64,000 bases of DNA from assembly GCA_964602995.1 (NCBI GenBank), contig CAZRTM010000003.1, forward strand, positions 26,481-90,480. The letters are read 5' to 3'. The notes beneath the pieces are model-generated. The model was not told the DNA's origin. It made no database searches and saw nothing but the letters and a program-made list of their open reading frames with translations. The DNA is from JAAYYY01 sp964602995 (GTDB taxonomy: Bacteria > Chloroflexota > Anaerolineae > Promineifilales > Promineifilaceae). A program made the translations under genes and the position numbers. Each line of letters opens with the position of its first letter. The first letter of the stretch is position 1. Below, one piece after another: positions 50,218 through 59,378 of the stretch.

Positions 50218-51069
50218 GTGCATTATTTTCTGTACGGCCTGAACAGCCTGCTTATGATCTTTCTACCATTGCTCATTGCCAATGCAATTCACCGGCGCTA
50301 CCGACCGAGCTGGGGGCTGTTCGGTATTGGCGCGGTGACGTTCATTGCGTCGCAGGTGCTCCATATTCCGTTCAACGCAGCTGTGGAAAGAAGCGGCGTG
50401 TTACCAGACCCCATGGCTGGAACCGTAAGCCTTCTGTTGGTTGCCCTTTTCTATGGCCTATCGGCCGGCGTTTTCGAGGAAGTGGCGCGTTATCTTACCA
50501 TGCGCTTTTGGGCAAAGGATGCCCGTTCGCCGCGCCATGCGCTCATGCTGGGCGCCGGACATGGCGGCATTGAGGCAATTCTGCTCGGACTTATCACTCT
50601 GGTGAATATGAGCGTTCTGTTTGGCATCAATCTCGGCTACTTTACGTCGCTGATTCCACCCGAGGCGCTGACTGAGGTACAGGAGCAGGCGTCAATCCTG
50701 CTTAGTGCGCCTTTGTGGACCACGCTGTTGGGGGCGCTAGAGCGGCTGTTTGCCATTACGGCCCATATTGCAATGTCCCTTATGGTGTTGAAAGCGGTTC
50801 GAGGTCGCGTTTACTGGTTGGGTATTGCCATCCTGTGGCATACACTGCTCAACGCCAGCGCTGTTTTTGTTCAGGTGCGGTTCGGTGGGGTGTCTGCGGA
50901 GATCCCCATTGCTATTATGGCCGTACTGAGCGCTCTTCTAATATGGCGTTGGGTTCAGGAGGAGGAAGCGCCCGCCGACGAAGCGCCAGAACCGATTGAG
51001 CTTCCCGATCCTGGCCGGGTGGAGCCTGAGGTGACAGCCGAGAAGGTGGATGATAGCCGCTACCAGTAG
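50218..51069 (+). CDS. YhfC-family intramembrane metalloprotease
   Basis: A 283-residue membrane protein with about seven hydrophobic segments and an acidic C-terminal tail. The probable zinc and catalytic residues lie in FEEVARYLTMRF, GAGHGGIEAIL and LWHTLLNASAVF, the pattern of the YhfC branch of CAAX-type (ABI) proteases. The GTG start has AAGGAG seven bases upstream. The ABC exporter genes follow 44 bases downstream in the same direction, so it may process or protect against an exported peptide; that is only a suggestion. Confidence 0.8.
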   Translation: MHYFLYGLNSLLMIFLPLLIANAIHRRYRPSWGLFGIGAVTFIASQVLHIPFNAAVERSGVLPDPMAGTVSLLLVALFYGLSAGVFEEVARYLTMRFWAKDARSPRHALMLGAGHGGIEAILLGLITLVNMSVLFGINLGYFTSLIPPEALTEVQEQASILLSAPLWTTLLGALERLFAITAHIAMSLMVLKAVRGRVYWLGIAILWHTLLNASAVFVQVRFGGVSAEIPIAIMAVLSALLIWRWVQEEEAPADEAPEPIELPDPGRVEPEVTAEKVDDSRYQ

Positions 51070-51112
51070 TAATTTCTATGAAGCCGTATATTCAGGATGA
51101 ACGAGATTAGAA

Positions 51113-52018
51113 ATGATCCATGCCGAAAATTTGACTAAGGAGTTTGATGGACATGTAGCGGTCGAGCGGCTTTCGCTGGATATCCCGGCAGGTGAAGTGT
51201 TCGGGTTCCTGGGGCCGAATGGGGCAGGTAAGACAACGACGGTACGTATGTTGGTCAGCCTTATCGCTCCCACCAGTGGCACAGCAACTGTCGCCGGTTA
51301 TCGCCTGGGGGAGGACGATCGCGAGATCCGGCGCCACGTGGGAATCCTGACCGAAGCGCCGGGATTGTATGAACGGTTGAGCGCCGAGCGCAATCTGCAA
51401 ATCTATGCCCATCTCTATGAAGTGGAGGATGTGGCGGGGCAGGTTGAGAAGTATCTGCGTACGCTTGGCCTCTGGGAGCGGCGGACTGATGCAGCGGGGA
51501 CGTTTAGCAAGGGGATGAAACAGAAGCTGAGTATTGCTCGGGCGCTTTTGCATGAACCGGCTGTTATGTTTCTTGACGAGCCAACCTCGGGATTGGATCC
51601 GGAAGCGGCCAAGCTGGTTCGTGATTTTGTGAGCGATCTGCGCGACCAGGGGCGGACGATTTTTATGTGCACGCACAACCTTGACGAGGCGGAAAGATTG
51701 TGTGATCGCATTGCAGTCTTTAATAGAACATTGCGGGTGGTAGACACACCTGCTGGTCTGAGGCGGCGACTTTACGGAAGGCAGGTTGTCTTTCACCTTG
51801 CTGATCCAGCACAACCTTTCCTGGGAGAGCTGCAAGAGCTGGTGTATGTCAAAGAAGTGCAGGCGCTGGATAATAAGCTCATCGTTGCCCTGGATGAGCC
51901 GGAAGTGCATAACCCGGAGATGATTCGCATTCTGGTTGGAGCGGGCGCGAATATTCAGTTTGTGGGCGAGATCAGACATTCCCTGGAAGACATCTACCTG
52001 CAACTGGTTGGGACCTGA
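51113..52018 (+). CDS. ABC transporter ATP-binding protein (ABC-2 type)
   Basis: A 301-residue ATPase: Walker A GPNGAGKTTT, signature FSKGMKQKLSIARAL, Walker B VMFLDEPTSGLDPE and switch histidine CTHNLDEA. The C-terminal ~85 residues form the regulatory tail common in multidrug and antibiotic exporters. The stop overlaps closely with the permease gene, which starts 10 bases later. Cargo is unknown. Confidence 0.92.
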   Translation: MIHAENLTKEFDGHVAVERLSLDIPAGEVFGFLGPNGAGKTTTVRMLVSLIAPTSGTATVAGYRLGEDDREIRRHVGILTEAPGLYERLSAERNLQIYAHLYEVEDVAGQVEKYLRTLGLWERRTDAAGTFSKGMKQKLSIARALLHEPAVMFLDEPTSGLDPEAAKLVRDFVSDLRDQGRTIFMCTHNLDEAERLCDRIAVFNRTLRVVDTPAGLRRRLYGRQVVFHLADPAQPFLGELQELVYVKEVQALDNKLIVALDEPEVHNPEMIRILVGAGANIQFVGEIRHSLEDIYLQLVGT

Positions 52019-52027
52019 GGTGTATAG

Positions 52028-52813
52028 ATGGACAAGGTGAAGACGATTATCTGGAAGGAGTGGGCGGAGGTATTTAAGAACCGCCTGGTGCTGTTTAGCG
52101 TGGGTTTTTTGCCCCTGCTGTTTGTGGCCTTGCCGGTTATCACCTTGCTGGTGGGCGGAGATCCTGGCGCTGCTCCCAGTGGGATGGAAGAGACGCTGCC
52201 GGGCACTGAAGCGCTCTGCGAAGGGCTGACTGCGGCTGAATGTACTCAGATTTACTTACTAAACCTCTACGCGTTTATGTTCATGATCTTGCCGGTGGCG
52301 ATACCAGTCACAATCGCCGCCTATAGCATCGTGGGCGAGAAGACGACGCGCAGCCTGGAACCTCTGCTGGCGACGCCGATTACGACAGAAGAGTTGTTGG
52401 CCGGCAAGGCGCTGGCGGCGATTATTCCGGCGCTGGTTGCTACCTGGCTGAGCTATGGCCTGTATGTCGCTGCAACTGCCTTCATCGTTGGAGAGAACGG
52501 AGTGCGCTTTTTGCTCGAACCGCTCTGGTTGCTGGCGATCTTCGTTGTTGGCCCTCTGCTGACCTTGTTGGCGGTGAGCATTGCCATGATGGTCTCATCG
52601 CGTGTCTCTGACCCGCGGGTGGCGGAACAGTTGTCGATGTTTATCATCCTGCCGGTGATAGTGGGTATCATTGGCCAGTCGGTGGGGCTGGTGCTCATTG
52701 ACCGCGAAATCGTGTTGATTGTGGCCGTTGTTGTGGCTGTTATTGACGTTATCTTGCTTTTCATTGGTGTCAGAGCATTTCAACGAGAGACGATTCTAAC
52801 GCGGTGGAAATAG
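52028..52813 (+). CDS. ABC-2 type transporter permease
   Basis: A 261-residue membrane partner of the preceding ATPase. The N-terminus is KTIIWKEWAEVFKNRL, the usual ABC-2 coupling helix, followed by about six hydrophobic helices. SIVGEKTTRSLEPLLATPIT is the characteristic cytoplasmic loop of NatB/YfhJ-like exporters. Function is export of an unknown substrate. It is the last gene before the rpsB promoter. Confidence 0.88.
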   Translation: MDKVKTIIWKEWAEVFKNRLVLFSVGFLPLLFVALPVITLLVGGDPGAAPSGMEETLPGTEALCEGLTAAECTQIYLLNLYAFMFMILPVAIPVTIAAYSIVGEKTTRSLEPLLATPITTEELLAGKALAAIIPALVATWLSYGLYVAATAFIVGENGVRFLLEPLWLLAIFVVGPLLTLLAVSIAMMVSSRVSDPRVAEQLSMFIILPVIVGIIGQSVGLVLIDREIVLIVAVVVAVIDVILLFIGVRAFQRETILTRWK

Positions 52814-52817
52814 GCGT

Positions 52818-52845
52818 TTGCGTCTTTTTTCACGTAAGTTATAAT
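52818..52845 (+). promoter_or_regulatory. Promoter of the rpsB operon
   Basis: TTGCGT (52818-52823), 16-base spacer, TATAAT (52840-52845). Transcription would begin near 52852, leaving a ~180-base leader with an ACACAC/GTGTG stem (about 52873-52907) before rpsB. In other bacteria S2 represses its own mRNA through the leader; a similar role is possible. Confidence 0.65.
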
Positions 52846-53034
52846 TACAATGTTGTCTATTTGTCGACAACGAAAACACACATGCTTGGACCAGCCTGGG
52901 TGTGCTTACATCGTATCGCTTGAACCGTCCACAGGTCACCCCCCGGACGGGTAAAGCGGATACGCAGGCCGTGTAAGTTCTGGGCCGGGATGAAGAGCAT
53001 GGAAGCCTAAAACAATAAAAGGAGAATAAACCCC

Positions 53035-53913
53035 ATGGCCGTAGTTTCAATGAAAGCACTGCTGGAAACCGGCGTGCATTTTGGACACAGAACGCGCCGT
53101 TGGAACCCGAAGATGAAACCTTACATCTTCACGGAGCGCAACGGCATTCACATTTTAGACCTACAACAGACCCTCTATATGATAGAGGAAGCGTATAATC
53201 TGGTGCGCGACACCGTCGCCGACGGCGGAACGGTCCTGTTTGTTGGCACCAAGCGCCAGGCTCAGGACACCATTGCTCGCGAAGCAACACGGGCGCGCCA
53301 GCCATACGTCAACCAGCGCTGGCTGGGTGGGACGCTGACCAACTGGCAGACAATTCGCCAGCGTATTAAGTATCTGGACGAGTTGGAGCAGCGCCGCAAC
53401 GAAGGTGAGTTTGATCGCCTGAAGAAGAAAGAGCGCCTGATGTTGGAGCGCGAAATCGAAAAGCTGTTGCTGCGCCTGGGTGGTATCCGCGAGATGTCGA
53501 GCCTTCCTGATCTGCTGTTCGTTATCGATGTTAATAACGAAGAGACGGCAGTTCGAGAAGCCAACATTCTGGGCATTCCGGTTATTGCCATGGTCGATAC
53601 CAACTGCGATCCGGACGTGATCGATTATATTATTCCCTCCAATGATGATGCGATTCGGGCCATCAAGCTGATCACCAGCAAGATGGCTGATGCCGCTTTG
53701 GAAGGGCTTGCGATGCGCGAAGAGTCGCTGGTGGATGAGGTTCGCGGCTACGATTACGACGAAGATGAAGACGTCGTCTACGGTGACGATTACGATGAAG
53801 ATTTGACCGATGAAGAGCTGTTGGGCGCCGCCACGCTGGCCAAGATTCGCGAGGCCGAGGAAGCAGCCACTACAGCATCTGCAGCGGAAGAGGATCTGGA
53901 CGAAGAAGAGTAG
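53035..53913 (+). CDS. rpsB: 30S ribosomal protein S2
   Basis: The 292-residue protein starts MAVVSMKALLETGVHFGH and contains RRWNPKMKPYIF, WLGGTLTNW and VDTNCDPD, all S2 hallmarks. About 60 residues at the C-terminus are an unusual acidic extension rich in Asp, Glu and Tyr (YDYDEDEDVVYGDDYDED), beyond the normal ~230-residue body. AGGAG lies ten bases before ATG. It is followed by tsf after a strong hairpin. Confidence 0.97.
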   Translation: MAVVSMKALLETGVHFGHRTRRWNPKMKPYIFTERNGIHILDLQQTLYMIEEAYNLVRDTVADGGTVLFVGTKRQAQDTIAREATRARQPYVNQRWLGGTLTNWQTIRQRIKYLDELEQRRNEGEFDRLKKKERLMLEREIEKLLLRLGGIREMSSLPDLLFVIDVNNEETAVREANILGIPVIAMVDTNCDPDVIDYIIPSNDDAIRAIKLITSKMADAALEGLAMREESLVDEVRGYDYDEDEDVVYGDDYDEDLTDEELLGAATLAKIREAEEAATTASAAEEDLDEEE

Positions 53914-53988
53914 TCAACGCGCCTTTGTTATGGGGCGCGCTCGGACATAGGTAAGCAATGTATGCTGGACGGGATGTCTGGCATTAAC

Positions 53989-54023
53989 AAGTGGCCGGTG
54001 TCCTTATCAGACGCCGGTCACTT
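53989..54023 (+). promoter_or_regulatory. 14-bp hairpin between rpsB and tsf
   Basis: Arms AAGTGGCCGGTGTC and GACGCCGGTCACTT pair along 14 positions (two G-T) around CTTATCA. No T-run follows, so full termination is unlikely; it may be a partial attenuator or an RNase site between the two genes. It ends 25 bases before the tsf start. Confidence 0.5.
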
Positions 54024-54048
54024 ATTGTAAGCAGGGAGATAGGATTAT

Positions 54049-54651
54049 ATGGCTATTACAGTTGAGATGATTCGTAAATTGCGTGAGGTCACCGGCGCCG
54101 GTGTCCTGGACGCTAAGAAGGCATTGGAAGCAAGCGCAGGGGATTTCGAAAAGGCGGTTGACGCCTTGCGCGAGAAAGGGTTGGCTCGGGCCGAGAAGCG
54201 TTCCGACCGGGCGGCAAACGAGGGCCTCATTGAGATGTACTCGCACCTGGCCAATCGTGTAGGCGTTATGGTCGAGGTCAATTGTGAGACTGACTTCGTG
54301 GCGCGTAACGAGCAGTTTAAAGAGCTGGCCCATGACATTGCTCTGCATATTGCGGCGGCGGATCCCAAGTATCTTTCTCGTGAAGACGTGCCCCAGGCTG
54401 ACCTGGACCGTGAGGCTGAGGTGTTACGCGCGCAGGCCAGGGCAGAGGGAAAGCCTGAAGATGTCGTGGAAAAGGTTGTCCAGGGCCGTTTAAACAAGTT
54501 TTACAAAGACTTCGTCTTGCTTGAGCAACCATTTATTAAAGATGAAAGCGTGACGGTGGGAGACCTGGTCAACAATGCCATCGCCGTCATCGGCGAGAAC
54601 ATTATCGTGCGCCGCTTCGTTCGCTATGAACTGGGCGAGGCCATTGACTGA
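54049..54651 (+). CDS. tsf: Elongation factor Ts, short form
   Basis: Catalyses nucleotide exchange on EF-Tu. The 200-residue protein has the N-terminal VEMIRKLREVTGAGVLDAKKAL, then EGLIEMYSHL, VNCETDFVARNEQF and the C-terminal NEXT-module-less short core ending RRFVRYELGEAID. The E. coli protein is ~283 residues; the short form with one core subdomain is common in other phyla. GGGAGATAGG precedes ATG. An intrinsic terminator follows within 12 bases. Confidence 0.96.
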   Translation: MAITVEMIRKLREVTGAGVLDAKKALEASAGDFEKAVDALREKGLARAEKRSDRAANEGLIEMYSHLANRVGVMVEVNCETDFVARNEQFKELAHDIALHIAAADPKYLSREDVPQADLDREAEVLRAQARAEGKPEDVVEKVVQGRLNKFYKDFVLLEQPFIKDESVTVGDLVNNAIAVIGENIIVRRFVRYELGEAID

Positions 54652-54662
54652 GTTAGTTAAGA

Positions 54663-54692
54663 GGGGCGTTATAATAAACGCCCCTTCTTTTT
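54663..54692 (+). terminator. Intrinsic terminator after tsf
   Basis: GGGGCGTT and AACGCCCC pair over 8 bp with a six-base loop, followed by TTCTTTTT. It separates rpsB-tsf from pyrH. An imperfect palindrome TGTAACAGTTG...CAACGTTACA (54710-54737) lies between it and pyrH. Confidence 0.85.
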
Positions 54693-54779
54693 GTCCCGTT
54701 TTCTCACATTGTAACAGTTGATTGGACCAACGTTACATCCTCAACAGACGTTCCCTGGTCCGCTACGGAGTTATATTTC

Positions 54780-55508
54780 ATGCCAGAGCCTATCTATAAC
54801 CGCATCCTGTTGAAGCTTGGAGGGGAAGCCCTTGCCGGTCCGGAAGGATTTGGCATTGATCCGGCTCGCGCTGCCGCGGTTGCCCAGATTGTGAAGGACG
54901 TCTATGATCTGGGTGTTGAGGTCGCGATCGTTATCGGCGGCGGTAATTTGTGGCGTGGCACCATCGGCCTGGAATATGGTATGGAGCAATCGACTTCCGA
55001 TCATATCGGGATGATTGCCACGATCATGAATGCGCTGACCTTGCAAGATGCTCTGGAACGTAAGGGTATCGTGACACGGGTACAGACGGCCGTAGAGATG
55101 AAAACGATCGCCGAGCCTTACATTCGCTTGCGTGCCATTCGGCATTTGCAAAAGGAACGCATTGTGATCATCGGCGGAGGCACGGGCAACCCATATTTCA
55201 CAACTGACACAGCAGGCGCCCTGCGAGCTATGGAGATTGGCGCTGATGTGCTGATTAAAGCGACGAAAGTTGATGCTATCTATGACGCGGACCCCATGCA
55301 ACATCCCGATGCCAGGCGTTTCGATCGTCTTTCCTACATTGATGCCCTGAACTTCCGCTTGCGTGTGATGGATAGTACGGCAATCTCGCTTTGTATGGAA
55401 AATAATCTGCCGATCGTTGTGCTCAATCTCTGGCAGGAGGATAGTGTGAAGCGTCTGATTCTGGGTGAGTCGGTGGGCACGACCATTGGCAACTTCGAGG
55501 AGGCGTAG
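54780..55508 (+). CDS. pyrH: UMP kinase
   Basis: Phosphorylates UMP to UDP; hexameric amino-acid-kinase fold. The 242-residue protein shows ILLKLGGEALAG, IVIGGGNLWRG, IIGGGTGNPYFTTDTAG and LIKATKVDAIYDADP. Typically activated by GTP and inhibited by UTP. It starts a second block, pyrH-frr-uppS-cdsA, in the order common across bacteria. Confidence 0.97.
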   Translation: MPEPIYNRILLKLGGEALAGPEGFGIDPARAAAVAQIVKDVYDLGVEVAIVIGGGNLWRGTIGLEYGMEQSTSDHIGMIATIMNALTLQDALERKGIVTRVQTAVEMKTIAEPYIRLRAIRHLQKERIVIIGGGTGNPYFTTDTAGALRAMEIGADVLIKATKVDAIYDADPMQHPDARRFDRLSYIDALNFRLRVMDSTAISLCMENNLPIVVLNLWQEDSVKRLILGESVGTTIGNFEEA

Positions 55509-55586
55509 GGAGCATAACCTCGCTATAATGCCTGGACTTTGGCGCGTAGCGAGGCTGCGGATTCGTTGTTGACGAAGGAGGCTTCA

Positions 55587-56144
55587 ATGATTCGAGAACT
55601 GCTGCAAGATGCTGAAGGACGTATGAAGGGAGCGATCCAGGCTTTGGAAACGGATCTGGCTACGTTTCGTACGGGACGAGCCTCACCAAATCTGCTGGAT
55701 CGCGTGATGGTGGAAGCGTACGGTTCCGAAGTGAATTTGAAGCAGGTGGCATTGATTTCCGTTCCCGAGCCGCAGCAGCTTGCAATCCGGCCTTATGATG
55801 CCAGCATTCTACCCCAGATTGAGAAAGCAATACTCAGATCAGACATTGGAATTACGCCGAACAATGATGGCAAAGTGATACGGCTCATTATGCCGCGGTT
55901 GACAGAGGAGCGGCGGCGCGATCTGGTGCGACAAGTCGGGCGCCGTATTGAGGAAGCCAAGGTTGCTGTGCGCAACGTACGTCGCGATACGCTTCAGGAT
56001 CTACGCGATTTTGAGAAAGAGAAACTGATTGCCGAAGACGACTTTTATGGCGGTCAGGATGATCTTCAGGAATTGACCGACCGCTATATCGGTGAGATTG
56101 ACAAAATTGGCCGGCAGAAAGAAGTCGAAATAATGGAAGTATAA
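55587..56144 (+). CDS. frr: Ribosome recycling factor
   Basis: With EF-G it splits post-termination ribosomes. The 185-residue protein has LETDLATFRTGRASPNLLDRV, PEPQQLAIRPYD, and LTEERRRDLVRQV. AAGGAGG lies eight bases before ATG 55587; the longer frame from 55539 is not the real start. Its stop TAA shares the A with the uppS ATG (TAATG), so translation is coupled. Confidence 0.97.
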   Translation: MIRELLQDAEGRMKGAIQALETDLATFRTGRASPNLLDRVMVEAYGSEVNLKQVALISVPEPQQLAIRPYDASILPQIEKAILRSDIGITPNNDGKVIRLIMPRLTEERRRDLVRQVGRRIEEAKVAVRNVRRDTLQDLRDFEKEKLIAEDDFYGGQDDLQELTDRYIGEIDKIGRQKEVEIMEV

Positions 56145-56881
56145 TGACGGAAAAGAATACATCGCTCGATCTGTCGGCGATTCGTGTGCCCAGGCACGTG
56201 GCCATCATTATGGATGGCAATGGCCGTTGGGCGAAGAAGCGAAATCTTCCGCGTGTGGCAGGCCATCGAGCTGGCGCCGAGAATCTAAGGCGCATTATCA
56301 ACGCCTGCGTGGAATTTGGCATTAAGATCTTAACAATCTACGCCTTTTCTACTGAGAACTGGGAGCGCCCAGAGCGGGAGATCCGCGGACTGATGAAGAT
56401 ATTTACCCGTGTGCTGGACCAGGAACTGTCTGAGCTTCATGCACAAGGCGTCTGTCTTCATCACCTGGGTGATCTCAACGGCATTGAGCCTGAGCTGCAA
56501 CAGAAAGTGCTGGATGCCCTTGAGCTTACCAAAGACAATGACCGCCTGATTTTGAATGTCGCGTTTAATTATGGTGGTCGCGCAGAGATTCTACATGCTG
56601 TGCAGCAAATGCTTGCTGATGGCATTTCGCCTGATGAGTTGGACGAGGAGCTTTTCAGTTCATACTTGTTTACGGCCGGGCTGCCTGATCCTGACCTCGT
56701 GATTCGCACGAGTGGTGAGCTTCGGATCAGCAACTTTTTGATCTGGCAGGCGGCTTATGCTGAATATTATGCAACCCCGTGTTATTGGCCGGATTTCGGC
56801 CGGGAGGAGCTATACGAGGCATTGGTTGCATTTAGCCAGCGGGAGCGGAGGTTCGGTGGTTTACCAGAAGAAGGTGGATAA
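56144..56881 (+). CDS. uppS: Isoprenyl (undecaprenyl) diphosphate synthase
   Basis: Makes the C55 lipid carrier for cell-wall and glycan synthesis. The 245-residue protein shows HVAIIMDGNGRWAKKR, AGHRAGAENLRRI, AFSTENWERP, and the C-terminal RTSGELRISNFLIWQ. The magnesium aspartate is in IMDGN. It overlaps frr by one base and cdsA by 26. Confidence 0.97.
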   Translation: MTEKNTSLDLSAIRVPRHVAIIMDGNGRWAKKRNLPRVAGHRAGAENLRRIINACVEFGIKILTIYAFSTENWERPEREIRGLMKIFTRVLDQELSELHAQGVCLHHLGDLNGIEPELQQKVLDALELTKDNDRLILNVAFNYGGRAEILHAVQQMLADGISPDELDEELFSSYLFTAGLPDPDLVIRTSGELRISNFLIWQAAYAEYYATPCYWPDFGREELYEALVAFSQRERRFGGLPEEGG

Positions 56882-57698
56882 AGCAGACGCTCCGTCAGGT
56901 TCTAAGTTCGTGCAACGTTTTCTCACAACGTTCACGTTTGGCCCCCTTGCTCTCTATCTGGTTTATCTAGGAGGGTGGTATTACTTTATACCAGTCACGT
57001 TGCTAATCATTCTGGCATCGATTGAGTATGCCTCGCTTCTGAACAATCTCGGGTGGAGGTTACCACTCTGGTTGCTCATCCCGGCTGTGCTGTTGCAATT
57101 GGTGGCTGCGCAATGGCCTGCGCTTAATCTGCTTGCACCGGCCTTCGCTGCCACTCTGTTTGTAGCGATGCTCTATGCCTTGTGGCTTTATGAGCGGCAG
57201 GTGACGGCGGTTCCAGCGAGCTGGGCTGGGATGGCAATGGGGATTGTGCTGTTGGGTTGGATTAGCGGCCACTTTTTCAGGCTACGTGGGCTTGATGATC
57301 TGGCCGTCCAATGGACCATTCTGGCAATTGTCAGTACCTGGCTGGCTGATTCGGCGGCCTACGTCTTTGGGACGTTAATTGGCAGGCGCAAGCTGGCCCC
57401 TCGTCTGAGTCCCAATAAGACAGTTGAAGGTTACGTGGCGGGGATCATTCTCGGTACATTGCTAACGGTAGTGCTGGGCGCAATTATGAACCTGCCCTGG
57501 ACCATTGCCTTGATGCTAGGTCTTCTGATTTCTATTCTCAGCCCGGCTGGCGACTTAGGGATGTCGCTGTTCAAGCGCGAAGCAGGGGTCAAGGATTCGG
57601 GTAATCTATTGCCCGGCCACGGGGGCGCGCTGGATCGAATTGACAGCCTTATCTGGTCCGTTACCATTGCTTACTATGTGCTCGCTTATCTGGTGTAG
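56856..57698 (+). CDS. cdsA: Phosphatidate cytidylyltransferase
   Basis: Forms CDP-diacylglycerol from phosphatidate and CTP. The 280-residue membrane protein has about seven helices and the signature SPNKTVEGYVAGI ... GDLGMSLFKREAGVKDSGNL, PGHGGALDRIDSL. I start it at GTG 56856 with CGGAGG four bases upstream; the ATG at 56757 would place 33 unrelated residues inside uppS. The usual next genes (dxr, rseP) are absent; fbp follows after 132 bases. Confidence 0.93.
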   Translation: MVYQKKVDKADAPSGSKFVQRFLTTFTFGPLALYLVYLGGWYYFIPVTLLIILASIEYASLLNNLGWRLPLWLLIPAVLLQLVAAQWPALNLLAPAFAATLFVAMLYALWLYERQVTAVPASWAGMAMGIVLLGWISGHFFRLRGLDDLAVQWTILAIVSTWLADSAAYVFGTLIGRRKLAPRLSPNKTVEGYVAGIILGTLLTVVLGAIMNLPWTIALMLGLLISILSPAGDLGMSLFKREAGVKDSGNLLPGHGGALDRIDSLIWSVTIAYYVLAYLV

Positions 57699-57830
57699 CT
57701 TCTCAAAGAGAATATAGCAGAATAGTATAACCATTACCGGACGTCATATTTCAGGCTTCTGGTTTTCGTGCAACCACATTTCCCATATATACCCACATAC
57801 CCACTGAGCCTGTGTTATAAGGAGGCGTAA

Positions 57831-58853
57831 ATGACAAGGCCGAGGACTGAAAAGATTGTTACGATTGATCGCTTCATCCTGGAGAATCAACCACAGGAGG
57901 CGCGCGGTGAGTTCACGAACCTTCTCTACGATATCGCGCTGGCCGCCAAGGCAATCGCCCATAAGACGAATCGTGCTGGTTTACTCGACATATTGGGACG
58001 CGCCGGTAATACCAACATCCAGGGAGAGGAGCAGCAGAAGTTAGACGTCTACGCTGACACAATCATTTATCGTCTATGCGACCATACCGGCCGTCTGTGT
58101 GCGATGGCATCGGAAGAGCAAGAAGATATCGTGCATATTCCGCCCCATTACGAGAAGGGTAGCTACGTGCTGATCTACGATCCACTGGACGGGTCGTCGA
58201 ACATCGATGTCAATGTGAGCATTGGTACGATCTTCGCTATTTTCCGCTGCGTAGATTGGGAGAAGCGTGGCCGGCTGGAGGATGTTCTGCAGCCCGGGAA
58301 CAGAATGGTTGCGGCAGGCTATATTCTCTATGGAGCGAGCACGATGCTGGTCTATAGTACCGGCGCCGGCGTCCACGGTTTCACACTTGATCCCGAACTC
58401 GGTGAATTTCTGCTGACGAACGAGCAGTTGAGGGTACCCGAACCGCCACAATATTACAGCGTGAACCATGCCTACTTTGGCCGTTGGTCGCCGGGGATGC
58501 AGCAGTACGTCCGCTGGCTGGGTGGTCGCGATGGAGAAGATGTTCCGGCTTTATCACACCGCTATATCGGTTCGCTGGTAGCGGACTTCCACCGTAACCT
58601 GTTGCGTGGTGGTGTCTTTGTGTATCCCGCGGAGACCAACAAGCCGCATGGAAAGCTGCGTGTGCTTTACGAGGCAGCCCCGCTCGCTTTTTTGATAGAA
58701 CAGGCTGGTGGTTACGCTTCAGACGGAAGGCGACCGATCCTGGATATTGTACCGGAATCGCTGCATCAGCGAACGCCGTTGATTATTGGTAATCGTTCGC
58801 TTGTTGAAAAGGCTGAGCAGTTTCTTGCCGAAGAGCAGGTTGCTGTGGCATGA
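57831..58853 (+). CDS. fbp: Fructose-1,6-bisphosphatase, class I
   Basis: Hydrolyses fructose-1,6-bisphosphate in gluconeogenesis. The 340-residue protein contains the metal-binding LIYDPLDGSSNIDVNVSIGT, LYGASTMLVYSTG, and the active-site lysine region GKLRVLYEAAPLAFLIEQAGG. AAGGAGG lies five bases before the ATG. A gluconeogenic role fits the glycerol locus, which feeds triose phosphate. A strong terminator follows. Confidence 0.96.
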   Translation: MTRPRTEKIVTIDRFILENQPQEARGEFTNLLYDIALAAKAIAHKTNRAGLLDILGRAGNTNIQGEEQQKLDVYADTIIYRLCDHTGRLCAMASEEQEDIVHIPPHYEKGSYVLIYDPLDGSSNIDVNVSIGTIFAIFRCVDWEKRGRLEDVLQPGNRMVAAGYILYGASTMLVYSTGAGVHGFTLDPELGEFLLTNEQLRVPEPPQYYSVNHAYFGRWSPGMQQYVRWLGGRDGEDVPALSHRYIGSLVADFHRNLLRGGVFVYPAETNKPHGKLRVLYEAAPLAFLIEQAGGYASDGRRPILDIVPESLHQRTPLIIGNRSLVEKAEQFLAEEQVAVA

Positions 58854-58869
58854 TTGTATGATATATTAA

Positions 58870-58900
58870 GGGAGGCAGACAGGGGAGCTGCCTCCCTTTT
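58870..58900 (+). terminator. Intrinsic terminator after fbp
   Basis: GGGAGGCAG and CTGCCTCCC pair over nine bp with a nine-base loop, then TTTT. Confidence 0.85.
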
Positions 58901-58940
58901 AAAGGAGGAGAGGAGTCTATAGGAAGAGTGTAAGATAGAA

Positions 58941-58969
58941 TTGACGCCATATCAACGGCGTGTTATACT
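58941..58969 (+). promoter_or_regulatory. Promoter of rho
   Basis: TTGACG (58941-58946), 17-base spacer, TATACT (58964-58969) with a TGT just before it (extended -10). Start point near 58976. Confidence 0.7.
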
Positions 58970-58975
58970 TTTTTA

Positions 58976-59378
58976 CGCCTGTTAAAATTTCCCGTTTAGC
59001 TTTCCTCAAGTGGCCAAAGTCGGAAGATGAGCGAATAGAACCGTAGCTCGTGACCGCCTTTTCGCCTCCCCGCTTTAAAAGTATTCAGAGAAACTATCTC
59101 GCGAACTTACTCGTAAAGTGGCACAGATATTTTGGCTAGCTGAATAAGGGCGTCACTGGTTGTGGTGATTGATGAGGAGCAGTCACTGAAACTGGTGTAT
59201 CCAATTGGGGCTATCAAATACCCTTTTTGCCTTCGCATGAAGTCACCCACATTTTTAAGAGTAACGAGAAATGATTGCGCCTTCCGAGACGACGGGGGTA
59301 CCACCGCGCAATAGAAGTATTCATTCGCGCGAATGGAAGGCGTTTCGCAGGCAGGTACCCAAATCTGGAGAAATATCG
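58976..59378 (+). other. Long (~400-base) leader of rho
   Basis: No gene is visible; frames on either strand lack start signals and family resemblance. A leader of this size upstream of rho is expected where Rho terminates its own message, as in E. coli. The stretch has C-containing, relatively unstructured segments (for example around 59060-59090), suited to Rho loading, but no intrinsic terminator. Confidence 0.5.

Noticed and set aside
51107..52003. 298-residue antisense frame opposite the ABC ATPase gene
   Set aside because: It mirrors a clear ATPase with full Walker and signature motifs, has no ribosome site and no family-like composition.
58976..59378. 99-residue minus-strand frame (59107-59403) in the rho leader
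   Set aside because: Overlaps the rho start region, has no ribosome site, no family resemblance and low-quality codon use.
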